The notes beneath the pieces are model-generated. The model did not search any database. It was given only the letters and a program-made list of their open reading frames with translations, and was not told the origin of the DNA. 64,000 nucleotides of DNA from CAVPGP01 sp963718065. GTDB lineage: Bacteria; Actinomycetota; Thermoleophilia; Gaiellales; Gaiellaceae. Location: assembly GCA_963718065.1 (NCBI GenBank), contig CAVQYE010000017.1:62001-126000 (forward strand). The letters are read 5' to 3'. The position numbers were made by a program, and so were the translations under genes. Positions 25,672 through 34,895 of the stretch are shown here, piece by piece; positions within the stretch are counted from its first letter, which is position 1; every line of letters starts with the position of its first letter.

Positions 25672-26627
25672 CTGCGGTCCCGGACCACGAGCCCCCGTGC
25701 GGCGGAGGCGATGCGGCCGCGCAGGGTCACGGCCTCCCCGGCCGGCGGTGCTGTCTCGGTGTCCGGCCAGGCGGCGGCGAGGCACGCGCCCACGAGCAGG
25801 ACTGCGGCAGCGACGTACACGAGCAGCAGGAACGCCAGCACGGCGCCGAGCGGGCCGTAGACGTCGTCGAAGTTGCTGAAGTGGGCGAGGTAGAACGAGA
25901 AGCCCGCGCTCGCCACGTGCACGCCGACGGCGGCGACGAACGCGCCCGGCAAGACGTGCCGGAGGCGCGGGGCCACCGGCGGCACGAATCGATAGAGGAA
26001 CGTGAACACGAAGAAGGCGAGCGCAAGCGAGGCGCCGAGCTGCGAGAGCGCGCCGAGGCCGGCCGCCGCGGACTCCCCGCGGCCGAGGCCCTTCGCGATG
26101 TCGCTGCTCGTATTGGTGACCACCTGGACGACGAGCGTGAGCCCAAAGGCACAGACAACGAGCAATCCCGCGCCGAGCACGAGCGCGAGGTCGAGCAGCT
26201 TGCCGCGCAGGTAGGGCCGGTTGGCTTCGCTCCCCCAGACGGCCCTGAACGCCGAGCGCACCGAGGACATCATCCCGCTCGCAGCCCAGATCAGCCCGGC
26301 GAGTGCGACGGCGCCCGCGACGGACGCCGGCGGCCCCGCGTCGTCGATCGCGGTCTTCACGCTGTCGCCGATCTGGCCGGGCAGCGGGACGACGCCCAAG
26401 AGCCAGGAGACGACGCGCGCCTGGGTGGTCTCCGGCAGGACGAGCTCGAGCACGGAGACGAGCAGCGCAACAAAGGGGACGAGCGAGAAGAGGACGTGGT
26501 ACGAGATCGCCGCGGCCCGCTGGCCGCAGGCAGTCCGCGTGTAGATCGACGCCGACCTTTCCGCTGCCCGGAGGAGGTGCGGCCAAAGGCGCGATGCCCG
26601 TGCGCGATTACTCGACCCTGCGTCCAC
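25668..26627 (-). CDS. YihY/BrkB-family inner membrane protein
   Basis: 319 residues, about six helices. Family marks: RAAAISYHVLFSLVPFVALL, PPASVAGAVALAGLIWAASG with SVRSAFRAVWG, RFVPPVAPRLRHVLPGA and the YGPLGAVLAFLLLVYVAA block. The start GTG 26627 is uncertain because the first 15 residues carry no family signal. YihY proteins are poorly defined membrane proteins, sometimes wrongly called ribonuclease BN. Confidence 0.88.
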   Translation of the reverse strand: MDAGSSNRARASRLWPHLLRAAERSASIYTRTACGQRAAAISYHVLFSLVPFVALLVSVLELVLPETTQARVVSWLLGVVPLPGQIGDSVKTAIDDAGPPASVAGAVALAGLIWAASGMMSSVRSAFRAVWGSEANRPYLRGKLLDLALVLGAGLLVVCAFGLTLVVQVVTNTSSDIAKGLGRGESAAAGLGALSQLGASLALAFFVFTFLYRFVPPVAPRLRHVLPGAFVAAVGVHVASAGFSFYLAHFSNFDDVYGPLGAVLAFLLLVYVAAAVLLVGACLAAAWPDTETAPPAGEAVTLRGRIASAARGLVVRDRS

Positions 26628-26655
26628 TCCAGGTCGAACGTACCGCGCCGCGCGG

Positions 26656-27681
26656 CTACGGGGCGACAGGCGCGCGCCTCGAGAGGCGCCGCCAGCCGGC
26701 GGCGGCGATCAGGCCAAGCACGAGGGTCGGAACCATCGTCAGGAACCGGTACACGAGCACGGCCGCCACGACGCCGGCGTTGTTCCCTCCAAATCCGATC
26801 AGCGCAGTGGTGAGGCTGAGCTCGATCACTCCGATCCCGCCCGGCGTGATCGGGATGCTGCCGAGGATGCGCGCCAGCGACCAGGCGGCGAAGGCCTCCA
26901 CAACGGTTACCTCAGAGGCAGGGACCTGGAACGCCCGCAACGAGACGACGAGGACGGTGAAGACGGTCAGGCTGCCGGCGAGCGTGACGAGCGTGAGCAG
27001 GTGCCAGCGCCGCACCAGGACTTCGACGACCTCGATCCGGAAGCGCTCGAAGCTGTGCCCATCCCATCCCACCCGCGCGCGGTGGATGCGAGCCAGGCCC
27101 CAGTTGGCGACGCGCGCCGCCACGTCGCCGATGTCTTTCGCCAACTCGTCGCTGTAGAGGACGAGCACGAGCGCGGCGACGACGACGCCGAAGATCGCTA
27201 CGCCGATGAACGCGACCGTCGCCAGCAGCGCCGTCTGCTCCCCGGCCATCGTCAGCAGGAAGAGCGCCAGGATCGGATACGCCAGGTTGGCGAGCTGGTT
27301 CCAGACGCTCACCAGGGTCACCGACCGGGCGACCGCGGTCGACGTGAAGCCCCAGCGCCGCAGCATCCCGTAGGCGCTCGCGATTCCGACCGCCGCTCCC
27401 GCGGGGACGACGAGCGAAAGCGCGGTGCTCGCCTGGGTCATCATCAGCGCACGCCAGAAGCGCAGGCCGGGGAGAAGCACGAGCCAGGGCGGCGCGAAGG
27501 TCGCAATGTTCAGGACGACAGCCGCCGCGAGCGCGGCGACCCATCCCCACGACAGGGCCTTCACAACTTGCCAGACGTCGCCGTAGTCCGCGATCTTCGG
27601 GAGGAAGAAGGCGAACGTGGCGACGATCAGGACCACGCCGGCGAGGGCGAGCAGCGTCCGCTTCGAGAGCCAGCGTCGCAC
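26656..27681 (-). CDS. lysylphosphatidylglycerol synthase-type flippase domain (UPF0104)
   Basis: 341 residues, eight or so helices, GTG start. It carries the signature SIPITPGGIGVIELSL near the C-terminus and the helix pattern of the MprF/AglD-type membrane domain without a catalytic transferase. Such proteins probably move lipids or lipid-linked molecules across the membrane. It lies 28 bases upstream of the yihY gene on the same strand. A second member of the family is at 34896. Confidence 0.88.
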   Translation of the reverse strand: MRRWLSKRTLLALAGVVLIVATFAFFLPKIADYGDVWQVVKALSWGWVAALAAAVVLNIATFAPPWLVLLPGLRFWRALMMTQASTALSLVVPAGAAVGIASAYGMLRRWGFTSTAVARSVTLVSVWNQLANLAYPILALFLLTMAGEQTALLATVAFIGVAIFGVVVAALVLVLYSDELAKDIGDVAARVANWGLARIHRARVGWDGHSFERFRIEVVEVLVRRWHLLTLVTLAGSLTVFTVLVVSLRAFQVPASEVTVVEAFAAWSLARILGSIPITPGGIGVIELSLTTALIGFGGNNAGVVAAVLVYRFLTMVPTLVLGLIAAAGWRRLSRRAPVAP

Positions 27682-27743
27682 GGGCGCCTCCCTCAGCTCC
27701 CGCCGGCGAGCGCGTAGCCGTTGAACAGGACAAGATTGTCCCG

Positions 27744-28247
27744 GTGAGGCTGAGAGGAATCAGGCGCCTGCTCTTCGGGTCCGCCGGCAGAATCGCGGGA
27801 ACCGTCTACGGCACGATCGTCACGATGGCGACGGTGACGGCCGGCGCCAGCGCCGAGGCCGACGCGTGGCGGCTCGCCGTGATCGTCAGCGCGACCGTGC
27901 TGGTCCTCTGGATCGCGCACGTCTACTCCCATGCTCTCGGGGAGAGCCTCGAGCTGCAGAGGCGGCTTGACGGGGCAGAGCTTGCTGCGGTCGCTCGGCG
28001 CGAGCTGTCGATTCCCGAGGCTGCTCTGGCGCCGGTCGCGGCGCTCGTGCTGGGCGCCATCGGCATTCTCGGCGAGCAGACGGCAGTCTGGCTCGCGCTC
28101 GGGATCGGAGTCGCGACTCTGGCCATCCAAGGCGGACGCTATGCGACGTTGGAGCAGCTTGGCCGGACGGGACGGTGGGCAGCGATCGCCGTCAACGTGT
28201 TGCTCGGGCTCGTGATCGTCCTCATGAAGGCACTACTGGCTCACTAG
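27744..28247 (+). CDS. hypothetical four-helix membrane protein
   Basis: 167 residues from GTG 27744, divergent from the flippase gene. Helices contain GTVYGTIVTMATVTAG and TVLVLWIAHVYSHALGES, a conserved-looking actinobacterial pattern with His in the second helix; two more helices follow. No function known. Its 3' end overlaps the opposite-strand SHOCT protein gene by 15 bases. Confidence 0.78.
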   Translation: MRLRGIRRLLFGSAGRIAGTVYGTIVTMATVTAGASAEADAWRLAVIVSATVLVLWIAHVYSHALGESLELQRRLDGAELAAVARRELSIPEAALAPVAALVLGAIGILGEQTAVWLALGIGVATLAIQGGRYATLEQLGRTGRWAAIAVNVLLGLVIVLMKALLAH

Positions 28248-29498
28248 CTTTGCCTTCTCGGCCGTGAACTCCTCGGCGGTCAGCACGCCCTGCTCGCGAA
28301 GCCGGCCGAGCCGCTCCAGCCCGGCGAGCCGATCCTCGGCGACCGACCGCCCTCGCAGCCGGTCCATGCCCCTCCGGACGGAGCCGGAGAAGTCGGGTGG
28401 CGGTGGGACCGGAACCTCGCGGGCCGTCTGCCGTCGCAGCAACTCGACCCCGATGGCGAGGACGATCGCAGCCGCGGTCATCAACTGCCACCTCGTGGTC
28501 TGGACGGTCGGGCTCCACCAGAGCAGGGCGAGGAAGAGGCCTCCGGCGACGGTGTAGGCGATCTCGGGCCGCGCCAGGTACGGGGCGAGCTCCCGTCGCG
28601 CGGAGACGCCGCTTGCCGACGCGCCGGACAGCCAGATCGCGACGAGGAAGATCACGCCCAGACCGATGAACGTGAAGCCGCCGTCGCGGAGCTGCGACGT
28701 GAGGATGTCCCACGCGTCGTGCGCCGCGGGCTGCACCGCCGTCGAGGGCGCGAGCTTGTCGACAATCGCTGACCCGGCGAGCCGTCGCACCACCAGCACG
28801 AACAGCCCGGCCAGGATCAGGCCGACCGCGATGAACTTGAGGATCGAGCTTCGCCGGCCGGGGACGATCCACAGCGCGACTGCCCAAAGGGCGACGGGCA
28901 GGAGCCAGAGCCAGGTGCCGAGGAACTTCAGGATCTTCGTCAGGTCCTGGGCGGTCTCGAGTTGCTTCGCCTGCATGATCTCGATGCGGCCGGCGTCGGG
29001 GCCGAGCCGCTCGGCGACGTCGCCGACGATCGCCACGCGGTCTCCAAGTTGGATCACGAGCGGGTTCAGGTCGAGCACGACGGCGCCGTTCTCGGTCTTC
29101 AACGGGCCGGTGTCGTCCTCGAGGACCTTGATCAGCTGCCTGTGCGCCTGCGTGACGGTCGTCACCCAGAGCGCCTGCACGCGCGGGCGCTCGAGCATCC
29201 GTTGGGCAGCCCGCTCGGAGAACTCCCGCAGACCGGCCGCCACAGGGCCGGCCAGCCCTTTTTGGTCGGCGGGCAACCGCTGCTGCAGCACGGCCGCGAC
29301 GTCGATGTTCGCGTACAGCGAGTCGACGAGCGATGCGGCGACCTGATCGCGGATCTCCTTGTCGGCGATGAGGTCGCCCGCGGTCTTCGAGACCGTGGCG
29401 GTATCGAGGCCCTGGAAGCGGACGTAGCCGGCAAGCAGGCTCAGCACGGCCAGGACGACACCAAGACCGGCGAGGATGCGAGCAACGGTCATTCGCAC
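28233..29498 (-). CDS. membrane protein with large external loop and C-terminal SHOCT domain
   Basis: 421 residues. The N-terminal helix (about 5-27) is followed by a roughly 170-residue extracytoplasmic helical domain (VRFQGLDTATVSKTAGDLIA onward), then five helices between about 195 and 350. It ends with a SHOCT tail, LERLGRLREQGVLTAEEFTA. SHOCT tails are short helical pairs thought to mediate oligomerisation. This is one of four SHOCT proteins in the window. Function unknown. Confidence 0.82.
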   Translation of the reverse strand: MRMTVARILAGLGVVLAVLSLLAGYVRFQGLDTATVSKTAGDLIADKEIRDQVAASLVDSLYANIDVAAVLQQRLPADQKGLAGPVAAGLREFSERAAQRMLERPRVQALWVTTVTQAHRQLIKVLEDDTGPLKTENGAVVLDLNPLVIQLGDRVAIVGDVAERLGPDAGRIEIMQAKQLETAQDLTKILKFLGTWLWLLPVALWAVALWIVPGRRSSILKFIAVGLILAGLFVLVVRRLAGSAIVDKLAPSTAVQPAAHDAWDILTSQLRDGGFTFIGLGVIFLVAIWLSGASASGVSARRELAPYLARPEIAYTVAGGLFLALLWWSPTVQTTRWQLMTAAAIVLAIGVELLRRQTAREVPVPPPPDFSGSVRRGMDRLRGRSVAEDRLAGLERLGRLREQGVLTAEEFTAEKAKLVSQ

Positions 29499-29627
29499 CG
29501 GCCGGTTATCGCACTGTTCGCCCGAGTTTCAATCACGCCGATGGGGTGAAGTCGGCGGATCGCCGCGGTGGGAGGATCGAGGCTCGAAACATCGACGGCG
29601 ACACGCATTGGAGGAGCAAATGCCAGC

Positions 29628-30452
29628 GTGGGAGGGTGGCTGGACCGGCGGATTCGTCGCGCTGGATGTGTTCCCGATCGCGGCGCGCACGGCTTCCGCG
29701 GCGACAGGTTCCGGGAGGGGCGCTTAACCGTCGCGGGCCGGCTTCTCTACCTCGGGCACGCGACCGTGCTGATCGAGCTGGACGGGGTGCGTCTGTTGAC
29801 GGACCCGGTCCTTCGTTCCCGGGTCTGGCACCTGCGGCGACGCGTACCGATCGACACGACCGAGCTCGGAAAGCTCGACGCCGCACTCGTCTCGCACGTC
29901 CACTTCGACCACTTCGACCGGCCGTCGCTGCGGCTGCTCGGCACCGACCTGACGGTCATCGCGCCGAAGGGATCCCGGCGGCTGGTGCGAGGCTTCACCG
30001 ATGTGCGCGAGGTCGACGTCGGCGACGAGGTGCGTTTCGGCGAGGTGACCGTCCAGGCGACCCAGGCGGACCACCGGAGTTTCCGGCTCACGCTCAGGTC
30101 TGCGTCCTCTCTCGGGTTTCTCGTCTCCGGCTCGCAGCGCGTTTACTTCGCGGGCGACACGGATGTCTTCGAGGGGATGGCCGCGCTTGCCGACTCGCTC
30201 GACGTCGCGCTGCTGCCGGTCTCCGGCTGGGGAGCGAAGACCGGGCCAGGGCATCTCGACCCGGAACGCGCCGCGCAGTGCCTGCGCCTGCTAAAGCCGC
30301 GGTTGGCCATCCCGATCCACTGGGGCACGTTCTCACCGTTGCACCGAAGCACGTCGGCCGATCCGCCGGAGGAGTTTCGCCGGCTGGCGGCGGAGCTCGC
30401 GCCCGATGTGGAGGTGCGGATCCTCGCACCGGGCGCTGCGCTGACGTTCTGA
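29628..30452 (+). CDS. MBL-fold metal-dependent hydrolase (UlaG-like)
   Basis: The metallo-beta-lactamase core begins at LLYLGHATVLIEL. It has metal motif SHVHFDHFD, later His in DHRSF, Asp in YFAGDTDVFEG and His in IPIHWGTFS. UlaG-like hydrolases act on lactones or phosphodiesters. The start is unclear: GTG 29628 is in frame, but the best ribosome site (GGAGGAGC at 29610) points to ATG 29620 in another frame, which stops after 35 codons. Confidence 0.82.
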   Translation: MGGWLDRRIRRAGCVPDRGAHGFRGDRFREGRLTVAGRLLYLGHATVLIELDGVRLLTDPVLRSRVWHLRRRVPIDTTELGKLDAALVSHVHFDHFDRPSLRLLGTDLTVIAPKGSRRLVRGFTDVREVDVGDEVRFGEVTVQATQADHRSFRLTLRSASSLGFLVSGSQRVYFAGDTDVFEGMAALADSLDVALLPVSGWGAKTGPGHLDPERAAQCLRLLKPRLAIPIHWGTFSPLHRSTSADPPEEFRRLAAELAPDVEVRILAPGAALTF

Positions 30453-30538
30453 TCTGGAGGTTGCGACGCCGCCCAGGCGCGCGCCTCACCCGATCGGGGC
30501 GATGGCGTCCATCCTGCGGATCCGTTTGAATCGGCGGC

Positions 30539-31627
30539 ATGGAGTCGCACGACAGCCGTCGGGTGGAGCTCGTGCTGCCGCTGCGGACGGTCGTGCTCGT
30601 GATCGCCACGCTCGCCCTGCTCCTGGCATTCGCGGCCATCGGCGACACCTTCCTCGTCATCTTCGTCGGCATCTTCCTCGCGCTCGTCTTCGAGTTTCCG
30701 GTGCGAGCCGTGACGGCGAAGACGGGGATGTCACGCGGGATCGCGGCGACGGTGACCGTGCTCGGCGCCGCGATCGCGGTCACTGCGCTCTTGCTGCTCT
30801 TCCTCGTGCGGATCGTCGGATCCGTGCGCGACTTCCTCAAGGGCCTGCCGGCGATCGTCGAGCAGTTGCGCCAGTCGGGCGAGCTCTCGTTTCTCGGCGA
30901 CTCGGGGGCCGCGAAGAACGTGCAGGAGGGGGCGCAGAATCTCTCGGCGTGGGTGCCGGACGCGATCTCCGGGATGCTCGGCCTGGCCGGAGCCAGCTTC
31001 TCGGTCTTCATCGCCGGGTTCACGATCCTCTTCACGTGCCTCTTCCTGCTGACGGACATCGGCAACCTGAAAGGCGCCCTTGGGAGCGTGCTGATGCCGG
31101 GCGAGGACGAGCGGTGGCTCGCTGTCTGGGAACGCGTGACGGAGTCGGTCTCGCGGTGGGCGATCGGGGTGCTCGTGATCGCAACGCTCGCCGGCACGAC
31201 GCAGGGGGTGACGGCGTGGCTGCTCGGCTCGAGCTATGCGGTCGCGCTCGGCGTGATCGCCGGGCTGCTCGACATGATCCCGAACCTCGGCGCCACGATT
31301 GCGGGGTTCATCCTCGTGCCGACGATCCTCGCCGAGGAAGGGCTGACCGCTGCGTTGATCATGCTCGCCGTCGTTCTCATCTACCAGCAGGTGGAGAACA
31401 ACGTCATCACGCCGAAGGTCCAGGGGAGGGCGGTCCAGCTCTCGGGCTTCTTCATCATCGTCTCCGTGACGCTGTTTGGCGCGCTGCTCGGCGTGCTCGG
31501 GGCGCTCACCGCGGTGCCGCTGGCGGCGATGATCCAGATCTTCCTGCAGGAGCTGACCAAGGCGCGCCGTGAGCGCGTTGCCGAGGCGAAGGCCGCGCTC
31601 GAGCCCGCTTCGCAAAGCCCCGTGTAG
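30539..31627 (+). CDS. AI-2E family transporter (PerM/UPF0118)
   Basis: 362 residues, about eight helices in the usual order, a long central soluble segment (about 90-150) and the signatures GVIAGLLDMIPNLGATIAGF and YQQVENNVITPKVQGRAVQL. The family exports autoinducer-2 in some bacteria and ions or protons in others. No quorum-sensing synthase is visible nearby, so the substrate is unknown. Confidence 0.92.
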   Translation: MESHDSRRVELVLPLRTVVLVIATLALLLAFAAIGDTFLVIFVGIFLALVFEFPVRAVTAKTGMSRGIAATVTVLGAAIAVTALLLLFLVRIVGSVRDFLKGLPAIVEQLRQSGELSFLGDSGAAKNVQEGAQNLSAWVPDAISGMLGLAGASFSVFIAGFTILFTCLFLLTDIGNLKGALGSVLMPGEDERWLAVWERVTESVSRWAIGVLVIATLAGTTQGVTAWLLGSSYAVALGVIAGLLDMIPNLGATIAGFILVPTILAEEGLTAALIMLAVVLIYQQVENNVITPKVQGRAVQLSGFFIIVSVTLFGALLGVLGALTAVPLAAMIQIFLQELTKARRERVAEAKAALEPASQSPV

Positions 31628-31745
31628 TCGGACGACGCTTGCCTTTGGCGGCTCTTTCTGCCTACGGTGTCCGCGGGTCCGAGGGGTCAGATGGGAGTCA
31701 GCGGTGCCGCCGCAAGACCGCAACAGGGGAAAGACGGTCCGGAGA

Positions 31746-34019
31746 GTGCCTACCCGGACCCAAAAGCCGCATGCCTTCGAGCTTCTGCGGGCCAAGGTGG
31801 ACGTGCCGCTGCCGCGGCCGGGCCTGGTCGAGCGGAGCCGTCTCGTCCGACGCCTGACCCGAGCCCGTAGCGGTCGAGTCGTCAGTGTTGTCGCGCCCCC
31901 GGGTTACGGCAAGACGACGCTCCTCGGGCAGTGGGCGGCACACGATCCTCGGGAGTTCGCATGGGTCTCGCTCGACCACCGCGACAACGATCCCGTTGTC
32001 TTCCTGACGTACGTCGCCGAGGCGTTGAACGCCAACCAGACGGTCGATCCCGCGGTGTTCAAGGCGCTCACGGGTGCGGGTGACTCGCTGTGGAGGCGTG
32101 GGCTCCCTCGCCTCGCCGCGGCGCTGTCCGCTCGGACCGAGCCGCTCGTGCTCGTGCTCGACGACGTGCACGAGCTGCAGAACGAGGAGTGCCTCAGCGC
32201 ACTTGAAGCAGTGCTCCTTCACGTGCCGCAGGGCTCGCAGCTGGTGCTTTCCGGGCGGACGGAGGCCGGGCTGGGCCTGCCGAAGCTTCGCGCCGACGGC
32301 GAGCTGCTCGAGCTCGGGCCCGCCGCTTTGAGGTTCAACGACGCCGAAGCGCACGCGCTGCTCGCCGCGGCGGGAATCGACGTGACCACGGCCGAGGCCG
32401 AAGCCCTGAACGCGCATACGGAGGGCTGGCCGGCAGGGTTGTACCTCGCAGCGCTCTCGCTCGACGAAGGCAGCTCGTCGCTCCAGTCGTTCGGCGGTGA
32501 CGACCGCTTCGTCACGGACTATCTGAGGGCTGAGGAGCTCACTCGCGTCGAGCCGGCGCAGCTCGAGTTCATGCTTCGAACCGCCGTTCTCGAGCCGATG
32601 TGCGGGCCGCTCTGCGACGCGGTGCTCGAGCGCCACGACTCGGCGCAGATGCTCCAGGAGCTGGAGCGTCAGAACCTGTTCGTGGTCGCCCTCGACCACC
32701 AACGCCGCTGGTACCGCTACCACCACCTGTTGCGGGAGATGCTTCAAGCCGAGCTCGAGCGGCTCGAGCCCGATCTCGTCCCGGCTCTCAACCGAAGAGC
32801 GGCCGTGTGGTGCAATGCGAACGGGCAGCCGGAGGCGGCGATCGAGTACTCGGCCACGGCGGGCGACACCGCTGACGTCGCCAAGCTTGTCGGTGCGCTC
32901 GGGTTTGCGTGCTACCGCAGCGGCCGCGTGGCGACAGTCGAGCGCTGGCTCGACATGTTCGACGATTCAGCCCTGCTCGAGCGGTATCCCGCGATCGCGG
33001 TGCTCGGGGTTTGGCTGCACGCGTTGCGCGGTCGGCCCGACGCCGCCGAGCGTTGGGCTCTGACGGTCGAGTCCGTGCAGCCGAAGGGCGCCATGCCCGA
33101 TCGGAGCCCCTTCGAGGCGTGGGCGGCCACGGCCCGTGCCCTGCTTTGCCGGCAGGGCGTCGAGCAGATGCAGATCGACGCGGAGCTCGCGGTGTCTCGC
33201 CTCTCCGCCGCGAGCCCGTGGCGTCCCGTCGCACTCCTGTTGCACGGGATGGCGGTGCTCTATTCGGGCGACCGCGACCGGGCGGAGGTCATACTGGAAG
33301 AGGCTGCGGAGGCGGGCGTCGCCGGAGGAGCGGTCCGGGCCGGCGTCGTTGCGCGCTCCGAGCGCGCGCTCTTGATGCTGGAGCGGGGCGACCTCGCCGC
33401 AGCCGAGTCGGAGCTTGCCCGGGCCGGCGCGCTCCGCAGCGACGATCCCTCGACGGACACCGTGGCGAACGCGATCCTGCTGGCGGTCACGGCGAGGCTC
33501 GAGATCGCCCAGGGGCAAGGCGCGCATGCCAGGAAAACGCTCGTGAGCGCGCAGCGCACACGCCCGCTCTTGACGCATGCTCTGCCCTGGCTAGCTGTGC
33601 AAGCGCGGCTCGAGCTCGCGAAGACCCACCTGGCACTCCTGGACGCACGTGGCGCAGCGACGCTCTACCACGAGGCGAACGACATTCTTCGTCGGCGTCC
33701 GATGCTCGGCACACTCGTGGCCGAGGCCAAGCACGTCGGCGCGAAGCTCTCGACAGTCGCCGGGCAGTCATCGGGCTGGGCGTCCACCCTCACCGCGGCC
33801 GAGCTTCGCCTGCTGCCCCTGCTGACCACCCACCTCTCGTTCCGGGAGATCGCCGAGGGGTTGCTCCTTTCCCGCAACACCGTCAAGACACAGGCGATCT
33901 CGGTCTACCGGAAGCTCGATGCGTCGAGTCGGAGCGAGGCGATCGAACGGGCGATCGAGCTCGGGCTCGTCGACGCGGTGCCTGCGTCCCGCGGGATCGA
34001 CTTCACCCGCTCGGGATGA
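31746..34019 (+). CDS. MalT-type LuxR family ATP-binding transcriptional regulator
   Basis: 757 residues from GTG 31746 (GTG 31704 possible). N-terminal STAND-type NTPase: VVAPPGYGKTTLLGQW (Walker A, about 50-60), LVLVLDDVHELQ (Walker B), LVLSGRTEAGL. It then has a helical TPR-like middle and a C-terminal LuxR helix-turn-helix (LTAAELRLLPLLTTHLSFRE, SRNTVKTQAISVYRKL). It should switch between monomer and active oligomer on ligand and ATP. The CMD-like gene starts 26 bases downstream and may be part of its output. Confidence 0.92.
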   Translation: MPTRTQKPHAFELLRAKVDVPLPRPGLVERSRLVRRLTRARSGRVVSVVAPPGYGKTTLLGQWAAHDPREFAWVSLDHRDNDPVVFLTYVAEALNANQTVDPAVFKALTGAGDSLWRRGLPRLAAALSARTEPLVLVLDDVHELQNEECLSALEAVLLHVPQGSQLVLSGRTEAGLGLPKLRADGELLELGPAALRFNDAEAHALLAAAGIDVTTAEAEALNAHTEGWPAGLYLAALSLDEGSSSLQSFGGDDRFVTDYLRAEELTRVEPAQLEFMLRTAVLEPMCGPLCDAVLERHDSAQMLQELERQNLFVVALDHQRRWYRYHHLLREMLQAELERLEPDLVPALNRRAAVWCNANGQPEAAIEYSATAGDTADVAKLVGALGFACYRSGRVATVERWLDMFDDSALLERYPAIAVLGVWLHALRGRPDAAERWALTVESVQPKGAMPDRSPFEAWAATARALLCRQGVEQMQIDAELAVSRLSAASPWRPVALLLHGMAVLYSGDRDRAEVILEEAAEAGVAGGAVRAGVVARSERALLMLERGDLAAAESELARAGALRSDDPSTDTVANAILLAVTARLEIAQGQGAHARKTLVSAQRTRPLLTHALPWLAVQARLELAKTHLALLDARGAATLYHEANDILRRRPMLGTLVAEAKHVGAKLSTVAGQSSGWASTLTAAELRLLPLLTTHLSFREIAEGLLLSRNTVKTQAISVYRKLDASSRSEAIERAIELGLVDAVPASRGIDFTRSG

Positions 34020-34045
34020 TGCCGTAGGGCGCCGAGAGGCATCCA

Positions 34046-34429
34046 ATGGTTGGTGGTCGAACGATGGGGACCGACAAGCCATTGGATGAATACAAGCTCA
34101 CGCTTCGCAGGTTGGCGCTGCGCGATGATCGCTACATCCAGGCGCTGCTCAGCGAGGAGCACGCAAATGCGACGCTGGCGGGAATCGACCCGAAGTCGCA
34201 CGCCCTGCTGAGGATCGCGGCTCTGATCGCCGTCGACGCCGCGCCGCCGTCGTATATGAGCGCCGTCGAGGCCGGCTTGGACGCCGGCGCGTCCTACGAC
34301 GAGATCGTCGGGACGCTGATCGCGGTGATTCCGATCGTCGGGGTGGCGCGGGTCGTCTCCGCGGCCCCCAACCTCGGCCTGGCGCTCGGCTACGACGTCT
34401 CCGAGGCGCTCGAGCTCGTCGACGGCTAG
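34046..34429 (+). CDS. carboxymuconolactone decarboxylase-like (AhpD fold) protein without the CxxC pair
   Basis: 127 residues. The helical pattern HALLRIAALIAVDAAPPSYM, then AVEAGLDAGASYDEIVGTLI and AVIPIVGVARVVSAAP, is that of CMD/AhpD proteins. There is no cysteine at all, so peroxidase-type chemistry is unlikely. In the CMD position normally holding CxxxH-type residues there is a Pro-Pro-Ser. ATG 34046 or 34064. It follows the LuxR regulator by 26 bases. Confidence 0.78.
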   Translation: MVGGRTMGTDKPLDEYKLTLRRLALRDDRYIQALLSEEHANATLAGIDPKSHALLRIAALIAVDAAPPSYMSAVEAGLDAGASYDEIVGTLIAVIPIVGVARVVSAAPNLGLALGYDVSEALELVDG

Positions 34430-34447
34430 GCCGGCCGGCGAAACCCG

Positions 34448-34792
34448 ATGTTCCTCTCGCTCGCCCTGATCCTCTTCCTCGTCTTGCCCTCGCCGTGGAA
34501 CGTCATCGGTGGGCTGGTGAGCGCGGCGGCCGGCGTCGTCGAGGTCGGGTACTGGCATCGCCGCGTGCGGCGCCAGAAGGTTCGGACCGGGGTCGAGACT
34601 CTCGTCGGTGCGACCGGCGAGGTGACCGAGCCGCTCGCTCCGTCGGGCCAGATCCGCGTGCAGGGTGAGACCTGGGAAGCCCGCTCGAGCTCGAACCTTG
34701 CCAATGGCGCACGCGTCCGCGTGGTCGCGGTGCACGGCCTCGTGCTGGAGGTCGAGGCCGTTGACGAGGCGAGCGTCCACCCGGCACCGTGA
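34448..34792 (+). CDS. NfeD-like membrane protein
   Basis: 114 residues. Two short N-terminal helices (FLSLALILFLVLPSPWNVIG, then GLVSAAAGVVEVGYW) precede a C-terminal OB-fold with VGATGEVTEPLAPSGQIRVQ, GETWEARSS and GARVRVVAVHGLVLEVE, typical of NfeD. NfeD proteins partner with SPFH/stomatin proteins in membrane domains; none is adjacent here. It starts 18 bases after the CMD-like gene. Confidence 0.85.
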   Translation: MFLSLALILFLVLPSPWNVIGGLVSAAAGVVEVGYWHRRVRRQKVRTGVETLVGATGEVTEPLAPSGQIRVQGETWEARSSSNLANGARVRVVAVHGLVLEVEAVDEASVHPAP

Positions 34793-34895
34793 GCCACGCC
34801 GGCGGCGCCGGCAGCCAAGAATTCACGCCGATCGGATGATGCTGGCCGGTTGGGGCGCCGGGAGTATGCGCTGAGCGAGAGACTCCCACCTGCCG

